Of a DNA stretch of 64,000 bases, positions 25,510-34,796 are shown piece by piece. Below the pieces are notes generated by a model, which saw only the letters and a program-made list of their open reading frames with translations, was not told the origin of the DNA and did not search any database. The first letter of the stretch is position 1. Every line of letters begins with the position of its first letter. Position numbers and translations under genes: made by a program. Source of the stretch: CBFHSF01 sp965661055 (GTDB lineage Bacteria; Bacteroidota; Bacteroidia; Flavobacteriales; Schleiferiaceae); contig CBFICS010000007.1 in the NCBI GenBank assembly GCA_965661055.1, forward strand, positions 44,016 through 108,015. The letters run 5' to 3'.

Positions 25510-27555
25510 ATGAAACGAACTTTACAAAGGTTTTTGCTTCTCCTTGTTGGACTCTTGTCTGCGAACCTCTATGGGCAAAACATTACACTAAACCAAATTA
25601 CAAATTTATCAAAGTGTACGGACGATACTTTAAATATTCAATTAAATATTAGTACCCCGGGCTTTAACTTTGGTAATAACTTTGTCGTTGAACTAGCTGA
25701 AGGAACAAAAACTACCGTTGATTTTTCAACCGCAGTTACTTTGCCAATTGTAGCATGGTCTCCTTTGAGTACTCCTCCTAATGCTTTAGATACAATTGGC
25801 GCAGGACCCAAAGTTGCCTCGGTAATTATTCCAGGTAACATTACGTTAAATAATTTTTACTGTGTTCGCATTATCGGAAACAGTCCGGTGGTTACCAGTG
25901 ATACTATACAATTAACGGTCAACGTAAGTCCTGAAAGTGAGATTGTCGAAATTAAAGGTGGATTTTCAAATCCCTATACCGCTTCAAACCCTAATGACTG
26001 GGGTTTTTGTGAAGGTGATACCATTGTTTTGAAGGGTATTGCAGGTATGGATAGCTATCAATGGAGAAAGAATGGAACGGATATTCCTGGTGAAACTCTA
26101 GATTCTCTTGAGGTTTTTACAACAGGAGTATACTCACTTGAAGTGGGTTTAGGTAACTGTACCGATATTTCTAAGGATACGATAATAAATATGGTTATCA
26201 TTCCCAAAACCATTCTCCCCATCAGTCCTGCCTACATTGCTGGGAAAGATTCTATTCGTTTTTGTGAGACGGACTCTACCTATTTGTTAGCTTCTTCTGT
26301 GGCTTCGCCCTTAGTAACTTTTAAATATCAATGGATGGTAGATACCGCAGATATTCTCGGGTTTCCTCACCCTAAAACTCTTGTAGGTGACACTCTTCAA
26401 CAATTAAAAGTGAGAAAAAGCGGAAAGTATAGAGTGGAGATTTTTGACGGTCAATGTACTGATACCTCAGACTTTTATTGGGTAATTGTTGACTCTGTGC
26501 CCGATACTCAAATACTTGAATACCCATGGCCAGGTACAGCACCTACTTCATTCAATGTTTGTATTGATGACTCTATTAGGTTGTCAGCCATTGATAGTGT
26601 TCCTACTTGGGCCTACCAATGGCAGGTTCAATATCCTGCGGGAACAGGAACTTGGTTAAACGTACCTAACGATACCAATCCGTGGATAGAAATAGATACT
26701 TCATTGGTGAGTGATACCGCTAGCTACAGATTGGTGATAGAGAATCTCGCTAACGATACCAACGCCATGATTTGTACCTACCTTACTCAAGAAGTAACGG
26801 TGAATATTATTCAAAAACCTGTATTTAATTTTGCGCCTTCTGATTCTATTGCCATTTGTCAGGGTGATTCTGTGGTAGTCTTAATAAATGGAAACGCTTT
26901 GACCTACGAATGGGATAATGGTCTTTACGTTGGCAACAGTCGTGTAATAAAGCAAGCAGGGACTTATCCGGTTCAAGGAATAAATCAATTTGGATGTTCA
27001 ACCTGGGATACTCTTAAAGTAGTTTTCAATATTGTCACCGCAGAAGCAGGACCCAACCAAACGGTTAAGGTCGGGGAAACGGTTCAATTAGGTGCCTCTG
27101 GAGGAAATGACTATTATTGGTTTGCTGATAAACCCGTTTACTTTAGCAACCCTCAAGATCCTAATACATCAACCAAACCTACAGAAGATACTACTAAGTA
27201 CTATGTAATGGTTATGGATGGAAATGGTTGTACCTCCGTTGACTCAATGATGGTTTATGTAAACAAAGGAGCTGATGAAAATGTAAATAATATTACCAAT
27301 GTCTTAACTCCTAACGGAGATGGATTTAACGATAAATGGGATCTTTCTGAAGTGATGGCTGGTAGAGTTTGTGAATTGGTTATTTTGAACCGTTGGGGAG
27401 CTGAGGTGTATTCAAATTCTAGCTACCAAAATGAATGGGGTGGAACCAATCAAGGTGGAGATCCTCTTCCTGACGGCACATACTATTACGTTCTTAGAAC
27501 GGGTAGCCAAAAGATTGCCAGTGGTGGAATTACCATTTTAAGTTCAAACCAATAA
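25510..27555 (+). CDS. T9SS-secreted multidomain protein with gliding-motility C-terminal domain
   Basis: This 681-residue protein has a signal peptide (cleavage about residue 22, SANLYG). Several Ig-like or PKD-like repeats follow, each with a Cys pair and a WxxN-type strand (YQWRKNGTDIPGETLDS, FKYQWMVDTAD, YQWQVQYPAG). It ends in a CHU_C/gliding-motility-associated C-terminal domain (about 598-681: TNVLTPNGDGFNDKWDL, LVILNRWGAEVYSN, LPDGTYYYVL). That domain is a type B signal for export by the type IX system, and its export usually requires the PorP/SprF protein encoded next door. It is probably displayed at the cell surface. Confidence 0.9.
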   Translation: MKRTLQRFLLLLVGLLSANLYGQNITLNQITNLSKCTDDTLNIQLNISTPGFNFGNNFVVELAEGTKTTVDFSTAVTLPIVAWSPLSTPPNALDTIGAGPKVASVIIPGNITLNNFYCVRIIGNSPVVTSDTIQLTVNVSPESEIVEIKGGFSNPYTASNPNDWGFCEGDTIVLKGIAGMDSYQWRKNGTDIPGETLDSLEVFTTGVYSLEVGLGNCTDISKDTIINMVIIPKTILPISPAYIAGKDSIRFCETDSTYLLASSVASPLVTFKYQWMVDTADILGFPHPKTLVGDTLQQLKVRKSGKYRVEIFDGQCTDTSDFYWVIVDSVPDTQILEYPWPGTAPTSFNVCIDDSIRLSAIDSVPTWAYQWQVQYPAGTGTWLNVPNDTNPWIEIDTSLVSDTASYRLVIENLANDTNAMICTYLTQEVTVNIIQKPVFNFAPSDSIAICQGDSVVVLINGNALTYEWDNGLYVGNSRVIKQAGTYPVQGINQFGCSTWDTLKVVFNIVTAEAGPNQTVKVGETVQLGASGGNDYYWFADKPVYFSNPQDPNTSTKPTEDTTKYYVMVMDGNGCTSVDSMMVYVNKGADENVNNITNVLTPNGDGFNDKWDLSEVMAGRVCELVILNRWGAEVYSNSSYQNEWGGTNQGGDPLPDGTYYYVLRTGSQKIASGGITILSSNQ

Positions 27556-27565
27556 TTCGTTTTTC

Positions 27566-29110
27566 ATGAAAAAGATTATTATCTCAAGCATTATTGCAAT
27601 TGCAGGAACGAGTCTTGGTTTACAAGCACAGCAGTTGCCACTTTACTCAAATTATTTATATACCCAACATATTTTTAACCCAGCACTTTCTGGCGCTAGA
27701 GGAGTTACCGAAGCGGCGGTTTTCCACCGCAGACAATGGGCCTCTGTTCCAGGTGCACCCACCACAAGTGCCGTTTCTTTAAACGGAGCTCTAAATGGCG
27801 AAAAGGTTGGTTATTCAGTTTATGGATATGTTGATAATACAGATATTGTTCAGCGTTACGGATTTTACGGTTCATACGCTTACCACCTGCAACTTTCCAA
27901 GAAGAACACTTTGAGTTTTGGTCTTGCAGCAGGGTACCTGAACAATACCATAAATCAGCAAAGCGTAAAAGCAAAAGATGTTTCTGATCCGGTGTTAGGT
28001 GCAAACCTAAATTATGGGGGTACTTTTGACTTGAACTTCGGACTTAACCTTACCATTGGCAACTTTAAAATTGGTGCGGCAGTTCCTCAGTTAATTGGTG
28101 CGCCTATTAAGTACAATGAGTCATTAAGTGTTCCTGTACAGTACAACTTGATTAGACATTACTTGTTTAATGCGCAATACGATTTTGAAATTCAAGGCGA
28201 TAAAATGGTGTTGACTCCATTTGCCAATATGAGGGTTGCAGAAGGTGTGCCTATGCAATTTGATGGTGGACTTATGTTCAACATGAAAGAGCTTGGGTAC
28301 GTAGGGGCAACCTATCGTTCTGACTTTGGTGTGACCGGTAGTATTGGAGTTCACCTTACGGATGAGTTAACCATTGGGTATGCTCAAGAGTTCTCTACGT
28401 ATAAATATGCTTCTTCCCTTGGAACCACTAATGAGTTCATGTTGATCTACAAATTTGGTAGCAACAAAGACAAGCAGCGTCTTGAGAATGAAATTAAAAA
28501 ACTTAAAACGCAACAGCGCAAGCAGTCTGAAGAAACTGAAGACTTGGTGAATGAGCGTTTAGAGGAATTTAAAAGAGAACTAGAAACTCAAAACAGCGCA
28601 TCTGTTGAAGAGCAAAAGGCTAAGATTAAAGCGGAACTTGAAGCGTTAAAGGCAGAAAGAGAAGCGCAGAATGTCAATAATCCTAACAATAACAACGGCG
28701 GAAATCCTACCAACAACAATAACACTGGGGGTAACATGAACGGATATGATGCCAACGGAAATCCGATAGGGGGTAATCCAAGTAACAACAATAATAATGG
28801 TGGCAATATCAAGCCAAACAAATCATCTATTGGAGGTTACAACGATGCTAACTACGCTTCAAACGTAGCACCGGGTTCTGCAGGATATTACATCGTTGGG
28901 GGTGTGTTCGGATCTGAGGCGAATGCTGAAAGACATCGTGCAAAATTGAGTAACCAAGGATTAGACGTGAGAGTGTTTAGAGATCCAGGAAACAACATGT
29001 ATTATGTTTACCTGATGAAATTCAACTCTTACCAACAAGCATCTGATGCTAAAGATTCTAACCTCAATGGCCAGTACAACGGCAAGTTGTGGATTAAATC
29101 AATGAAATAG
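27566..29110 (+). CDS. PorP/SprF family outer-membrane protein fused to a SPOR domain
   Basis: The 514-residue protein has a signal peptide and a PorP/SprF barrel (about residues 20-300, opening with QLPLYSNYLYTQHIFNPA). A charged coiled coil follows (about 300-370), then an Asn/Gly-rich linker (about 371-425) and a C-terminal SPOR domain (about 440-514, GYYIVGGVFGSEANAERHR). PorP/SprF proteins are needed for secretion of their cognate CHU_C substrate; the SPOR domain binds denuded glycan strands of peptidoglycan. The gene lies 10 bp after the likely substrate gene. The fusion suggests a peptidoglycan-anchored secretion accessory, an inference. Confidence 0.88.
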   Translation: MKKIIISSIIAIAGTSLGLQAQQLPLYSNYLYTQHIFNPALSGARGVTEAAVFHRRQWASVPGAPTTSAVSLNGALNGEKVGYSVYGYVDNTDIVQRYGFYGSYAYHLQLSKKNTLSFGLAAGYLNNTINQQSVKAKDVSDPVLGANLNYGGTFDLNFGLNLTIGNFKIGAAVPQLIGAPIKYNESLSVPVQYNLIRHYLFNAQYDFEIQGDKMVLTPFANMRVAEGVPMQFDGGLMFNMKELGYVGATYRSDFGVTGSIGVHLTDELTIGYAQEFSTYKYASSLGTTNEFMLIYKFGSNKDKQRLENEIKKLKTQQRKQSEETEDLVNERLEEFKRELETQNSASVEEQKAKIKAELEALKAEREAQNVNNPNNNNGGNPTNNNNTGGNMNGYDANGNPIGGNPSNNNNNGGNIKPNKSSIGGYNDANYASNVAPGSAGYYIVGGVFGSEANAERHRAKLSNQGLDVRVFRDPGNNMYYVYLMKFNSYQQASDAKDSNLNGQYNGKLWIKSMK

Positions 29111-29132
29111 GGTAGTTGTACCCATCATAAAT

Positions 29133-29160
29133 AAAAAGGGAGGTAAATGCCTCCCTTTTT
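29133..29160. terminator. Bidirectional terminator
   Basis: An 11-bp stem (29133-29143 with 29150-29160) has a 6-nt loop and A/T tracts on both sides. It lies between the porP/sprF gene (plus) and the DinB-like gene (minus), and the arm overlaps the last base of the latter's stop codon. Confidence 0.9.
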
Positions 29161-29738
29161 TATGAACTGTGTTGCTTTACTTTTTCTGCCTGTAAAATAT
29201 GCCTATCCATATGGGCAATCATAAATCCTAAGGCGTCACCTACTGACAGTTTTACCATAGAACCAAATAGGGTTTTTATCTTCACTTTTTTGATGTCAAT
29301 GTTCTTAAAGTGTTCAAGTTGTTCTTTGAGGTCGTCTATGTCTCTCATAAAGTCTTCAAATACCACCCTCACAAGTACCTTTGCTCCAGGTTGCTTTTCT
29401 GCTAAGGGGCGCAGCTGAGCAGCGGTAGGCATTTTGTACTTTATTCTGTCACCGGTTTTCGGTGTCATGCTGTTTATGAAAAATCGGCCTTTTAATGAAT
29501 GGTAAAAAGGCTTGTCAATCACTTCACTGCCGGCCAGTTCACCAACTTTTTTGAATTGTTTTAAATATGATTCATTGGTGAGGTTTAAATGCTCAATACA
29601 TTGTGAAATACTCCATGACTTTTCATGGGGCTTGTAGTTTAGTACTTCTTCATCCAAGTAATAAAATGAGCTCTCAACCCTTTTCTTTAGTCGGTCTAGT
29701 CGTTGACTTAACTCATTCAGATATTCGTTCTGCTTCAT
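29160..29738 (-). CDS. DinB-like (YfiT/DinB) metalloenzyme-fold protein
   Basis: The 192-residue, mostly helical protein shows the DinB four-helix-bundle pattern with a first His in SISQCIEHLNLTNESYL (about residue 49) and a C-terminal GFMIAHMDRHILQAEKV giving two more His (about 175 and 179): the three-His metal site. Bacterial members include bacillithiol-dependent transferases; the activity here is unknown. It begins 26 bp inside the end of mfd, a long overlap that implies co-translation. Confidence 0.85.
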   Translation of the reverse strand: MKQNEYLNELSQRLDRLKKRVESSFYYLDEEVLNYKPHEKSWSISQCIEHLNLTNESYLKQFKKVGELAGSEVIDKPFYHSLKGRFFINSMTPKTGDRIKYKMPTAAQLRPLAEKQPGAKVLVRVVFEDFMRDIDDLKEQLEHFKNIDIKKVKIKTLFGSMVKLSVGDALGFMIAHMDRHILQAEKVKQHSS

Positions 29739-32700
29739 GCTCTTTTTTGGGTTTTAATGGGGATAATACATTGAGAACTTCATCTACTGAAGATACGTTT
29801 TTTATCGTTAATCTTAGGCGTTCGTTCTTCTGCTTCATCTCAACACTTCGTGGGTTGCCTTGTAAAAATTGAAGAATCTGCCCGAAAATGGGACTTTGAA
29901 AATACGGGCTTTCACTTTTTGAAATAAAGAAAGCGATTAACGTATTTTTCTTTAGAACGAGTTTCTCAAAACCTAATTCCTTTCCAAGCCATCTCAGCCT
30001 CATAGATTTTATCAGTTCTTCCACTTCCGTGGGAAGGGGACCGAATCGGTCAACCATTGAGTTTGAAAACGCCGAGAGGGTTTCTTCGTCTTCAATGGCG
30101 TCAAGGTCTTGGTATAACCTTAGTCTTTCTTCAATGTTGTTGACGTAGTGGTCAGGAATGTGAAGGGCTAAGTCAGTGTCTATTTGGCATTCGTCTACAA
30201 AGTCGGTGATGTCTGCAGAGTTATTTTGCGCATAGAGATCTTTAAACTCGTTTTCTTTGAGTTCTTTTACCGCCTCTGAAAGGATTTTTTGGTAGGTTTC
30301 AAATCCCATGTCGGCAATAAATCCACTTTGCTCTGCACCCAACATATCTCCTGCACCTCTAATCTCTAAATCGCGCATCGCAATTTTAAATCCACTGCCT
30401 AGGTCACTGAATTGTTCTAGGGCACGCAGCCTCTTTCTGGCTTCTTCAGACAAGGCCGAGTAGGGCGGAGCAATAAGCTTACAAAACGCTTGTTTGTTGC
30501 TTCTTCCCACGCGACCTCTCATTTGGTGTAAGTCAGAAAGCCCGAAGTTTTGTGCGTTGTTGATCAGTATGGTGTTGGCATTGGGTACGTCTAATCCACT
30601 TTCAATAATGGTTGTAGAAATTAAAACGTCAAACTGACCTTCCATAAACTTGAGAAGCATTTCTTCCAGTTTTTTTCCTTCCATTTGACCGTGACCAATT
30701 CCAATTTTTGCATTGGGAACCAAACGCTGAATCATTCCAGCAACCTCTCTAATATTTTCAATGCGGTTGTGTATGAAAAATACTTGTCCGCCTCTCGAAA
30801 TCTCATAAGAAATAGCATCTCTTATGGCTTCCTCATTAAACCCAATAACTTCTGTTTCTATTGGGTGGCGGTTAGGCGGGGGCGTTGTCATCACCGACAA
30901 GTCTCTAGCGGCCATTAAAGAAAACTGCAGCGTTCTGGGTATGGGGGTGGCGGTTAGGGTAAGGGTGTCTATATTTACCTTCAGGGTTTTTAATTTGTCT
31001 TTTACCGAAACCCCAAACTTCTGCTCTTCGTCAATAATTAATAGTCCAAGGTCTTTAAACTCAACATCTTTTCCGACCAAACGGTGGGTTCCGATGATGA
31101 TGTCAACCTTGCCTTCTTTAAGGTTTTTTAAAGTTTCTGTTTGCTTTTTGCCGGTTTTAAAACGGTTGATGTAATCAACCGTAACGGGGAATTCTGCAAG
31201 TCTCTCTCTAAAGGTTTTATAATGTTGAAAGGCTAAAATAGTCGTGGGTACCAATACGGCAACTTGCTTTCCGTTGACCGCTGCTTTAAAGGCAGCCCTA
31301 ACAGCTACTTCTGTTTTTCCAAATCCAACATCCCCACAAATCAATCGATCCATAGGAATCTGATTCTCCATATCGGCCTTTACGTCTTGGGTAGATTTTA
31401 CTTGATCAGGCGTGTCTTCATAAATAAATGACGCTTCTAATTCATGTTGTAAATATCCATCGGGGGCAAACGAAAATCCTTTAGCCTCCTTTCGTTTAGC
31501 ATATAACTCAATGAGGTTGTAGGCTATGGTTTTTACCCTTGACTTGGTTTTCTTTTTTAGGTTTTGCCATGCAGGCGATCCTAGCTTGTTTACATTCGGC
31601 ACCTTTCCTTCTTTACCGTTGTATTTGGCGATTTTATGAAGAGAGTGTATGCTGATGTACAGTACGTCATTGTCTTTGTAGGTAAGCTTAATCGCCTCCT
31701 GTATTTTGCCTTCTACCTCAATTTTTTGAAGTCCACCGAATTTGCCAATACCATGATCAATATGAGTAACATAATCACCAAACTGAAGAGAATTCAATTC
31801 TTTAATGGTAATGGTTTGTTTCTTTTCATGACCGGTTTTTAACCTAAATCTCTGGTACCTGTCAAAAATTTGGTGGTCGGTATATATTACAAGTCCGCGT
31901 TCAACATCTTCAAATCCGCTGTGCAAACTGCCGAGTATGGGCTGAAATTCAACATCCGTACCGAGGTCTTCAAAAATGGCGTAAAATCGCTCAACCTGTT
32001 TTGTTGAACTACAAAGTATGTAGTTTTTTATTCCGTGACGGGTGTTTTTCTGAAGGGTCTCTGTGAGGAGTTCAAAGTTTTTGTTGAAAGAGGGATGAGG
32101 TCTTCCCGCGAAGGCGTGTTGACCCTTATAAGAAAACGGAAAGTCATTGCCGAAATGAAAGACAATGTGCTTTTCTAGGTCTAAATTTAGGGTGTCACTA
32201 TTGCAAAAAAGCTCAGAAGGGGTGGCGTGGTTTACCGCAGATTGTAGCTTTGAAAAGGCTTCTGTAGCCAATTCATAATTTTTATTGAGGACCTTGTTGG
32301 CAAGACTCTGGCTCTTGATCCAAATGACACTTCGGTTTCTCAAATATTGCAAAAACGACTCTCTAGTTTCAAGGTGCTTCTTGTCTTCAATGTTTGGGAC
32401 AATCTCCATTCTTGAAACCTTTTTGATACTCAATTGCGTTTCAATGTCAAACGATCGGATAGAATCAACTTCATTGCCAAAAAACTCAATTCGGTACGGA
32501 TTGTCGTTAGAATAAGAAAACACGTCAACAATACCTCCCCGTATTGAAAACTCGCCCGGTTCTGTGACAAAATCGGTGCGGTTAAAGTGGAATTCAAAAA
32601 GAGTTTCGTTTAAAAAATCGATGTCAATTTTTTCCCCCTCTTTCAGTTTTAAAGTGTTTGAGTTGAGCGTTTTTTTGGTGACTACTTGTTCAAAAAGGGC

Positions 32701-33051
32701 CTCCGGATACGTTACAATAGCCGCGGTTTTTTTTCTTGAGTTAAGTCTATTTAATACTTCTGCTCTCAACAGAACATTGGCGTTTTCGGTTTCTTCAATT
32801 TGATAAGGCCTTCTATAAGAACCCGGAAAAAAGAACACTTGCTTCTCGCCAATTAATTTCTCCAAGTCATTGAGAAAATAAGCAGCCTCTTCTTTGTCGT
32901 TTAAGATGAACAAGAAATCAGAGTCAGAAGCTAAAAATTGCGACGCTGCCACCAACGAAGCCTGGCTTCCTTCTAATCCTGAAATAATCTGCGGACTATC
33001 TGTTGTGTTGGGTGAAAAGGGGTAGGTAGAAAGAAGTTCATTTAATTCCAT
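29713..33051 (-). CDS. mfd: Transcription-repair coupling factor
   Basis: Mfd removes RNA polymerase stalled at DNA lesions and recruits UvrA. The 1112-residue protein has a UvrB-like N-terminal part (about 1-330, with RPYQIEETENANVLLRAEVL), a CarD-like polymerase-interaction domain (about 415-480, FGDYVTHIDHGIGKFGGLQ), and a RecG-like DNA translocase. The translocase has Walker A GDVGFGKTEVAV (about 568), DEEQ (about 673), TATPIPRTLQFSL and GRVGRSNKQAF. A C-terminal TRCF domain follows (about 970-1090). Length is normal for Bacteroidota. Promoter: TACCTTTG at 33074. Confidence 0.97.
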   Translation of the reverse strand: MELNELLSTYPFSPNTTDSPQIISGLEGSQASLVAASQFLASDSDFLFILNDKEEAAYFLNDLEKLIGEKQVFFFPGSYRRPYQIEETENANVLLRAEVLNRLNSRKKTAAIVTYPEALFEQVVTKKTLNSNTLKLKEGEKIDIDFLNETLFEFHFNRTDFVTEPGEFSIRGGIVDVFSYSNDNPYRIEFFGNEVDSIRSFDIETQLSIKKVSRMEIVPNIEDKKHLETRESFLQYLRNRSVIWIKSQSLANKVLNKNYELATEAFSKLQSAVNHATPSELFCNSDTLNLDLEKHIVFHFGNDFPFSYKGQHAFAGRPHPSFNKNFELLTETLQKNTRHGIKNYILCSSTKQVERFYAIFEDLGTDVEFQPILGSLHSGFEDVERGLVIYTDHQIFDRYQRFRLKTGHEKKQTITIKELNSLQFGDYVTHIDHGIGKFGGLQKIEVEGKIQEAIKLTYKDNDVLYISIHSLHKIAKYNGKEGKVPNVNKLGSPAWQNLKKKTKSRVKTIAYNLIELYAKRKEAKGFSFAPDGYLQHELEASFIYEDTPDQVKSTQDVKADMENQIPMDRLICGDVGFGKTEVAVRAAFKAAVNGKQVAVLVPTTILAFQHYKTFRERLAEFPVTVDYINRFKTGKKQTETLKNLKEGKVDIIIGTHRLVGKDVEFKDLGLLIIDEEQKFGVSVKDKLKTLKVNIDTLTLTATPIPRTLQFSLMAARDLSVMTTPPPNRHPIETEVIGFNEEAIRDAISYEISRGGQVFFIHNRIENIREVAGMIQRLVPNAKIGIGHGQMEGKKLEEMLLKFMEGQFDVLISTTIIESGLDVPNANTILINNAQNFGLSDLHQMRGRVGRSNKQAFCKLIAPPYSALSEEARKRLRALEQFSDLGSGFKIAMRDLEIRGAGDMLGAEQSGFIADMGFETYQKILSEAVKELKENEFKDLYAQNNSADITDFVDECQIDTDLALHIPDHYVNNIEERLRLYQDLDAIEDEETLSAFSNSMVDRFGPLPTEVEELIKSMRLRWLGKELGFEKLVLKKNTLIAFFISKSESPYFQSPIFGQILQFLQGNPRSVEMKQKNERLRLTIKNVSSVDEVLNVLSPLKPKKEHEAERISE

Positions 33052-33073
33052 GGACTGCCGAGGTAAATTTTAG

Positions 33074-33081
33074 CAAAGGTA
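33074..33081 (-). promoter_or_regulatory. -7 box (TACCTTTG) for mfd
   Basis: The box matches TAnnTTTG on the minus strand, 22 nt upstream of the mfd ATG, predicting a leader of about 15 nt. TTGAC occurs 31 nt further upstream, and another TACCTTTA box faces the opposite direction at 33207. Confidence 0.5.
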
Positions 33082-33206
33082 CACTTCTAATTATTTTGAT
33101 ATTTCCTTTGGTCAAAAAACAACATCTGTTGGCCTACTTTGTTTTTCCGCGTAAAAAATGGGAATTAAATTTTTGATGAGATCTGTCGTGAATAGCGCAA
33201 ATTAAA

Positions 33207-33214
33207 TACCTTTA
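33207..33214 (+). promoter_or_regulatory. -7 box (TACCTTTA) for the glycosyltransferase gene
   Basis: TACCTTTA differs from TAnnTTTG by one base and ends 4 nt before the ATG at 33219. If used, it gives a transcript with almost no leader. TTTG lies 31 nt upstream (33172-33175). Confidence 0.35.
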
Positions 33215-33218
33215 ATGA

Positions 33219-34124
33219 ATGATAAGTCAACAGATTCCATTTTTTGTTAAACTGCTATGGGTAAAGACGGTACTGTGGATTCAGTCTTTGTTTTACCCGC
33301 AAAAAAATGCCTCAAGACCAAAGATTGGTGTGGTGGCTTTTTTTCAGAATGACGAAGGTTTTTTACGTGAGTGGATTCTGTTTTACCTGTCTCAAGGGGT
33401 TCAAAAGGTTTTTTTAATAGACAACTTCAGTACAGATAATAGTTGTGAGGAGCTGCAACCTTTTATTGATGCCAATTGGGTTGAGCTCTATAAAGCCAAA
33501 AAAGGTCTTTCTTTTAAAGATCAGGTGGTAGAAGGCTTCAATCGGGTAAGTCGCTTGCACAAAAAGAATTATGATTACTTCTTATTTATAGATAGTGATG
33601 AGTTTTTGGTTTTTCCCGAAGGAGATTCTTTGGTTCAATGGACCTTTTCAAAAGGGGGGAATGGTTTTGTGTTTAACTGGTCTATCTTCGGACATAATCA
33701 AGTTCGTGAATTGAAAGATTCAGAATTTATGATTGAACGGTTAAACCGCCGTTTTGTGGAACTACACGACGAGCATTTCCACGTAAAGTCACTGGTTTCA
33801 ACCCGTGTGCCTTTTCGGTTTATTAATGGAAATCCACATTACCCTGAATTGCCTTGGGGTAAAAGATTACAATGGCCTTCGGGCGAAGGCTTTCACTCAA
33901 CGGCTAGAAAAATTGATTTTTCAAAGGGTAAAATTCATCACTACTGGTATAGAACCTTAACGTTTTACCAAACCGTAAAAGTTCCTCGACGAAAGGCCTT
34001 TGATGGCGGACGAGATCAAAATATTGAAAAATGGCATCAAGAATCAGCCAATGAAGTTTTAGATAACGGGGCGCATTTGTACATTGCAGCCATGAATGAC
34101 TTTGCCAATAATCACAACCTATGA
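33219..34124 (+). CDS. Glycosyltransferase (GT92/GT2-like)
   Basis: The 301-residue protein opens with a hydrophobic, basic N-terminus, then a GT-A-fold domain with KIGVVAFFQNDEGFLREWI, a GVQKVFLIDNFSTDNS nucleotide-binding segment and the metal-binding DSD of YDYFLFIDSDEFLVF. Later motifs such as HYWYRTLTFYQTVKVPRRK are typical of the GT92/Glyco_tranf_2_4 group. It probably adds a sugar to a surface glycan; donor and acceptor are unknown. The next gene, a sulfotransferase, starts in the ATGA overlap of its stop. Confidence 0.83.
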   Translation: MISQQIPFFVKLLWVKTVLWIQSLFYPQKNASRPKIGVVAFFQNDEGFLREWILFYLSQGVQKVFLIDNFSTDNSCEELQPFIDANWVELYKAKKGLSFKDQVVEGFNRVSRLHKKNYDYFLFIDSDEFLVFPEGDSLVQWTFSKGGNGFVFNWSIFGHNQVRELKDSEFMIERLNRRFVELHDEHFHVKSLVSTRVPFRFINGNPHYPELPWGKRLQWPSGEGFHSTARKIDFSKGKIHHYWYRTLTFYQTVKVPRRKAFDGGRDQNIEKWHQESANEVLDNGAHLYIAAMNDFANNHNL

Positions 34125-34792
34125 TTTACTCTCCACAGCCTGAATTGATATTTGTCCACCTGCCTAAAGCCGCGGGCTCTTCGCTTTCTAAGGTTTTAGA
34201 ATCTAATTATGGTGAGTCGTTGTATTGGATTAATAAGCTCAAAGAGAAAAAGAAGATTAACCACGGCAAAAAGTTTAAGGTTTTAGAGAGAGGAGTTCGC
34301 GCCATGTATGGGCACATATACGCGCACCCTGATTTGCCGAAGTTGTACCCCAATGCAAAGTTCATCACCTGGTTAAGAGATCCGTTAGAAAGAGCAATAT
34401 CTCTTTACCATTTCTGGGAGGTTTTGGCAAGAGAGAACCGCGTAGATCATACCGATGAACCCTTAAAGAAGTTTCAAAAAGAGAAACCCAGCCTAGAGCA
34501 ATTCTTTGCTGATCCGGTATATCAGCCACAAATTAATGGCTATCAAAGTTATTTGGGCGGAATGCCTCCCTCAGAATATTTTTTCGCCGGAAGGCAAGAA
34601 CACTTTCAAGAAGATATAAAAACTCTTGGCGGACAATTACTTTGGGCGGAGAAGTCTGAAGTAAAGACCAATGTGAACCAAGAGAAAAAGGGACTTGACT
34701 CTCAAAAAAAAGAGGAGCTAAAACAACTCCTCTCTTCTGAATATAAAATTTATCAAAGCTTTCTAGATCATTTCCACAACGGAAATCCTTGA
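34121..34792 (+). CDS. Carbohydrate sulfotransferase-like protein
   Basis: The 223-residue protein has the PAPS-binding 5'-phosphosulfate loop FVHLPKAAGSSLSKVL (about residues 11-26) and the 3'-phosphate motif TWLRDPLERAISLYHF (about 88-103), as in Sulfotransfer_2-type enzymes that sulfate glycans. It overlaps the glycosyltransferase by 4 bp, so the two likely build one sulfated surface glycan. No PAPS-synthesis genes are present in the window. It ends 4 bp before the convergent fbp gene. Confidence 0.82.
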   Translation: MIYSPQPELIFVHLPKAAGSSLSKVLESNYGESLYWINKLKEKKKINHGKKFKVLERGVRAMYGHIYAHPDLPKLYPNAKFITWLRDPLERAISLYHFWEVLARENRVDHTDEPLKKFQKEKPSLEQFFADPVYQPQINGYQSYLGGMPPSEYFFAGRQEHFQEDIKTLGGQLLWAEKSEVKTNVNQEKKGLDSQKKEELKQLLSSEYKIYQSFLDHFHNGNP

Positions 34793-34796
34793 TGAG

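Noticed and set aside
25510..27555. Phage tail or adhesin of a prophage
   Set aside because: Signal peptide, Ig-like repeats and the CHU_C domain identify a T9SS substrate; no phage genes are near.
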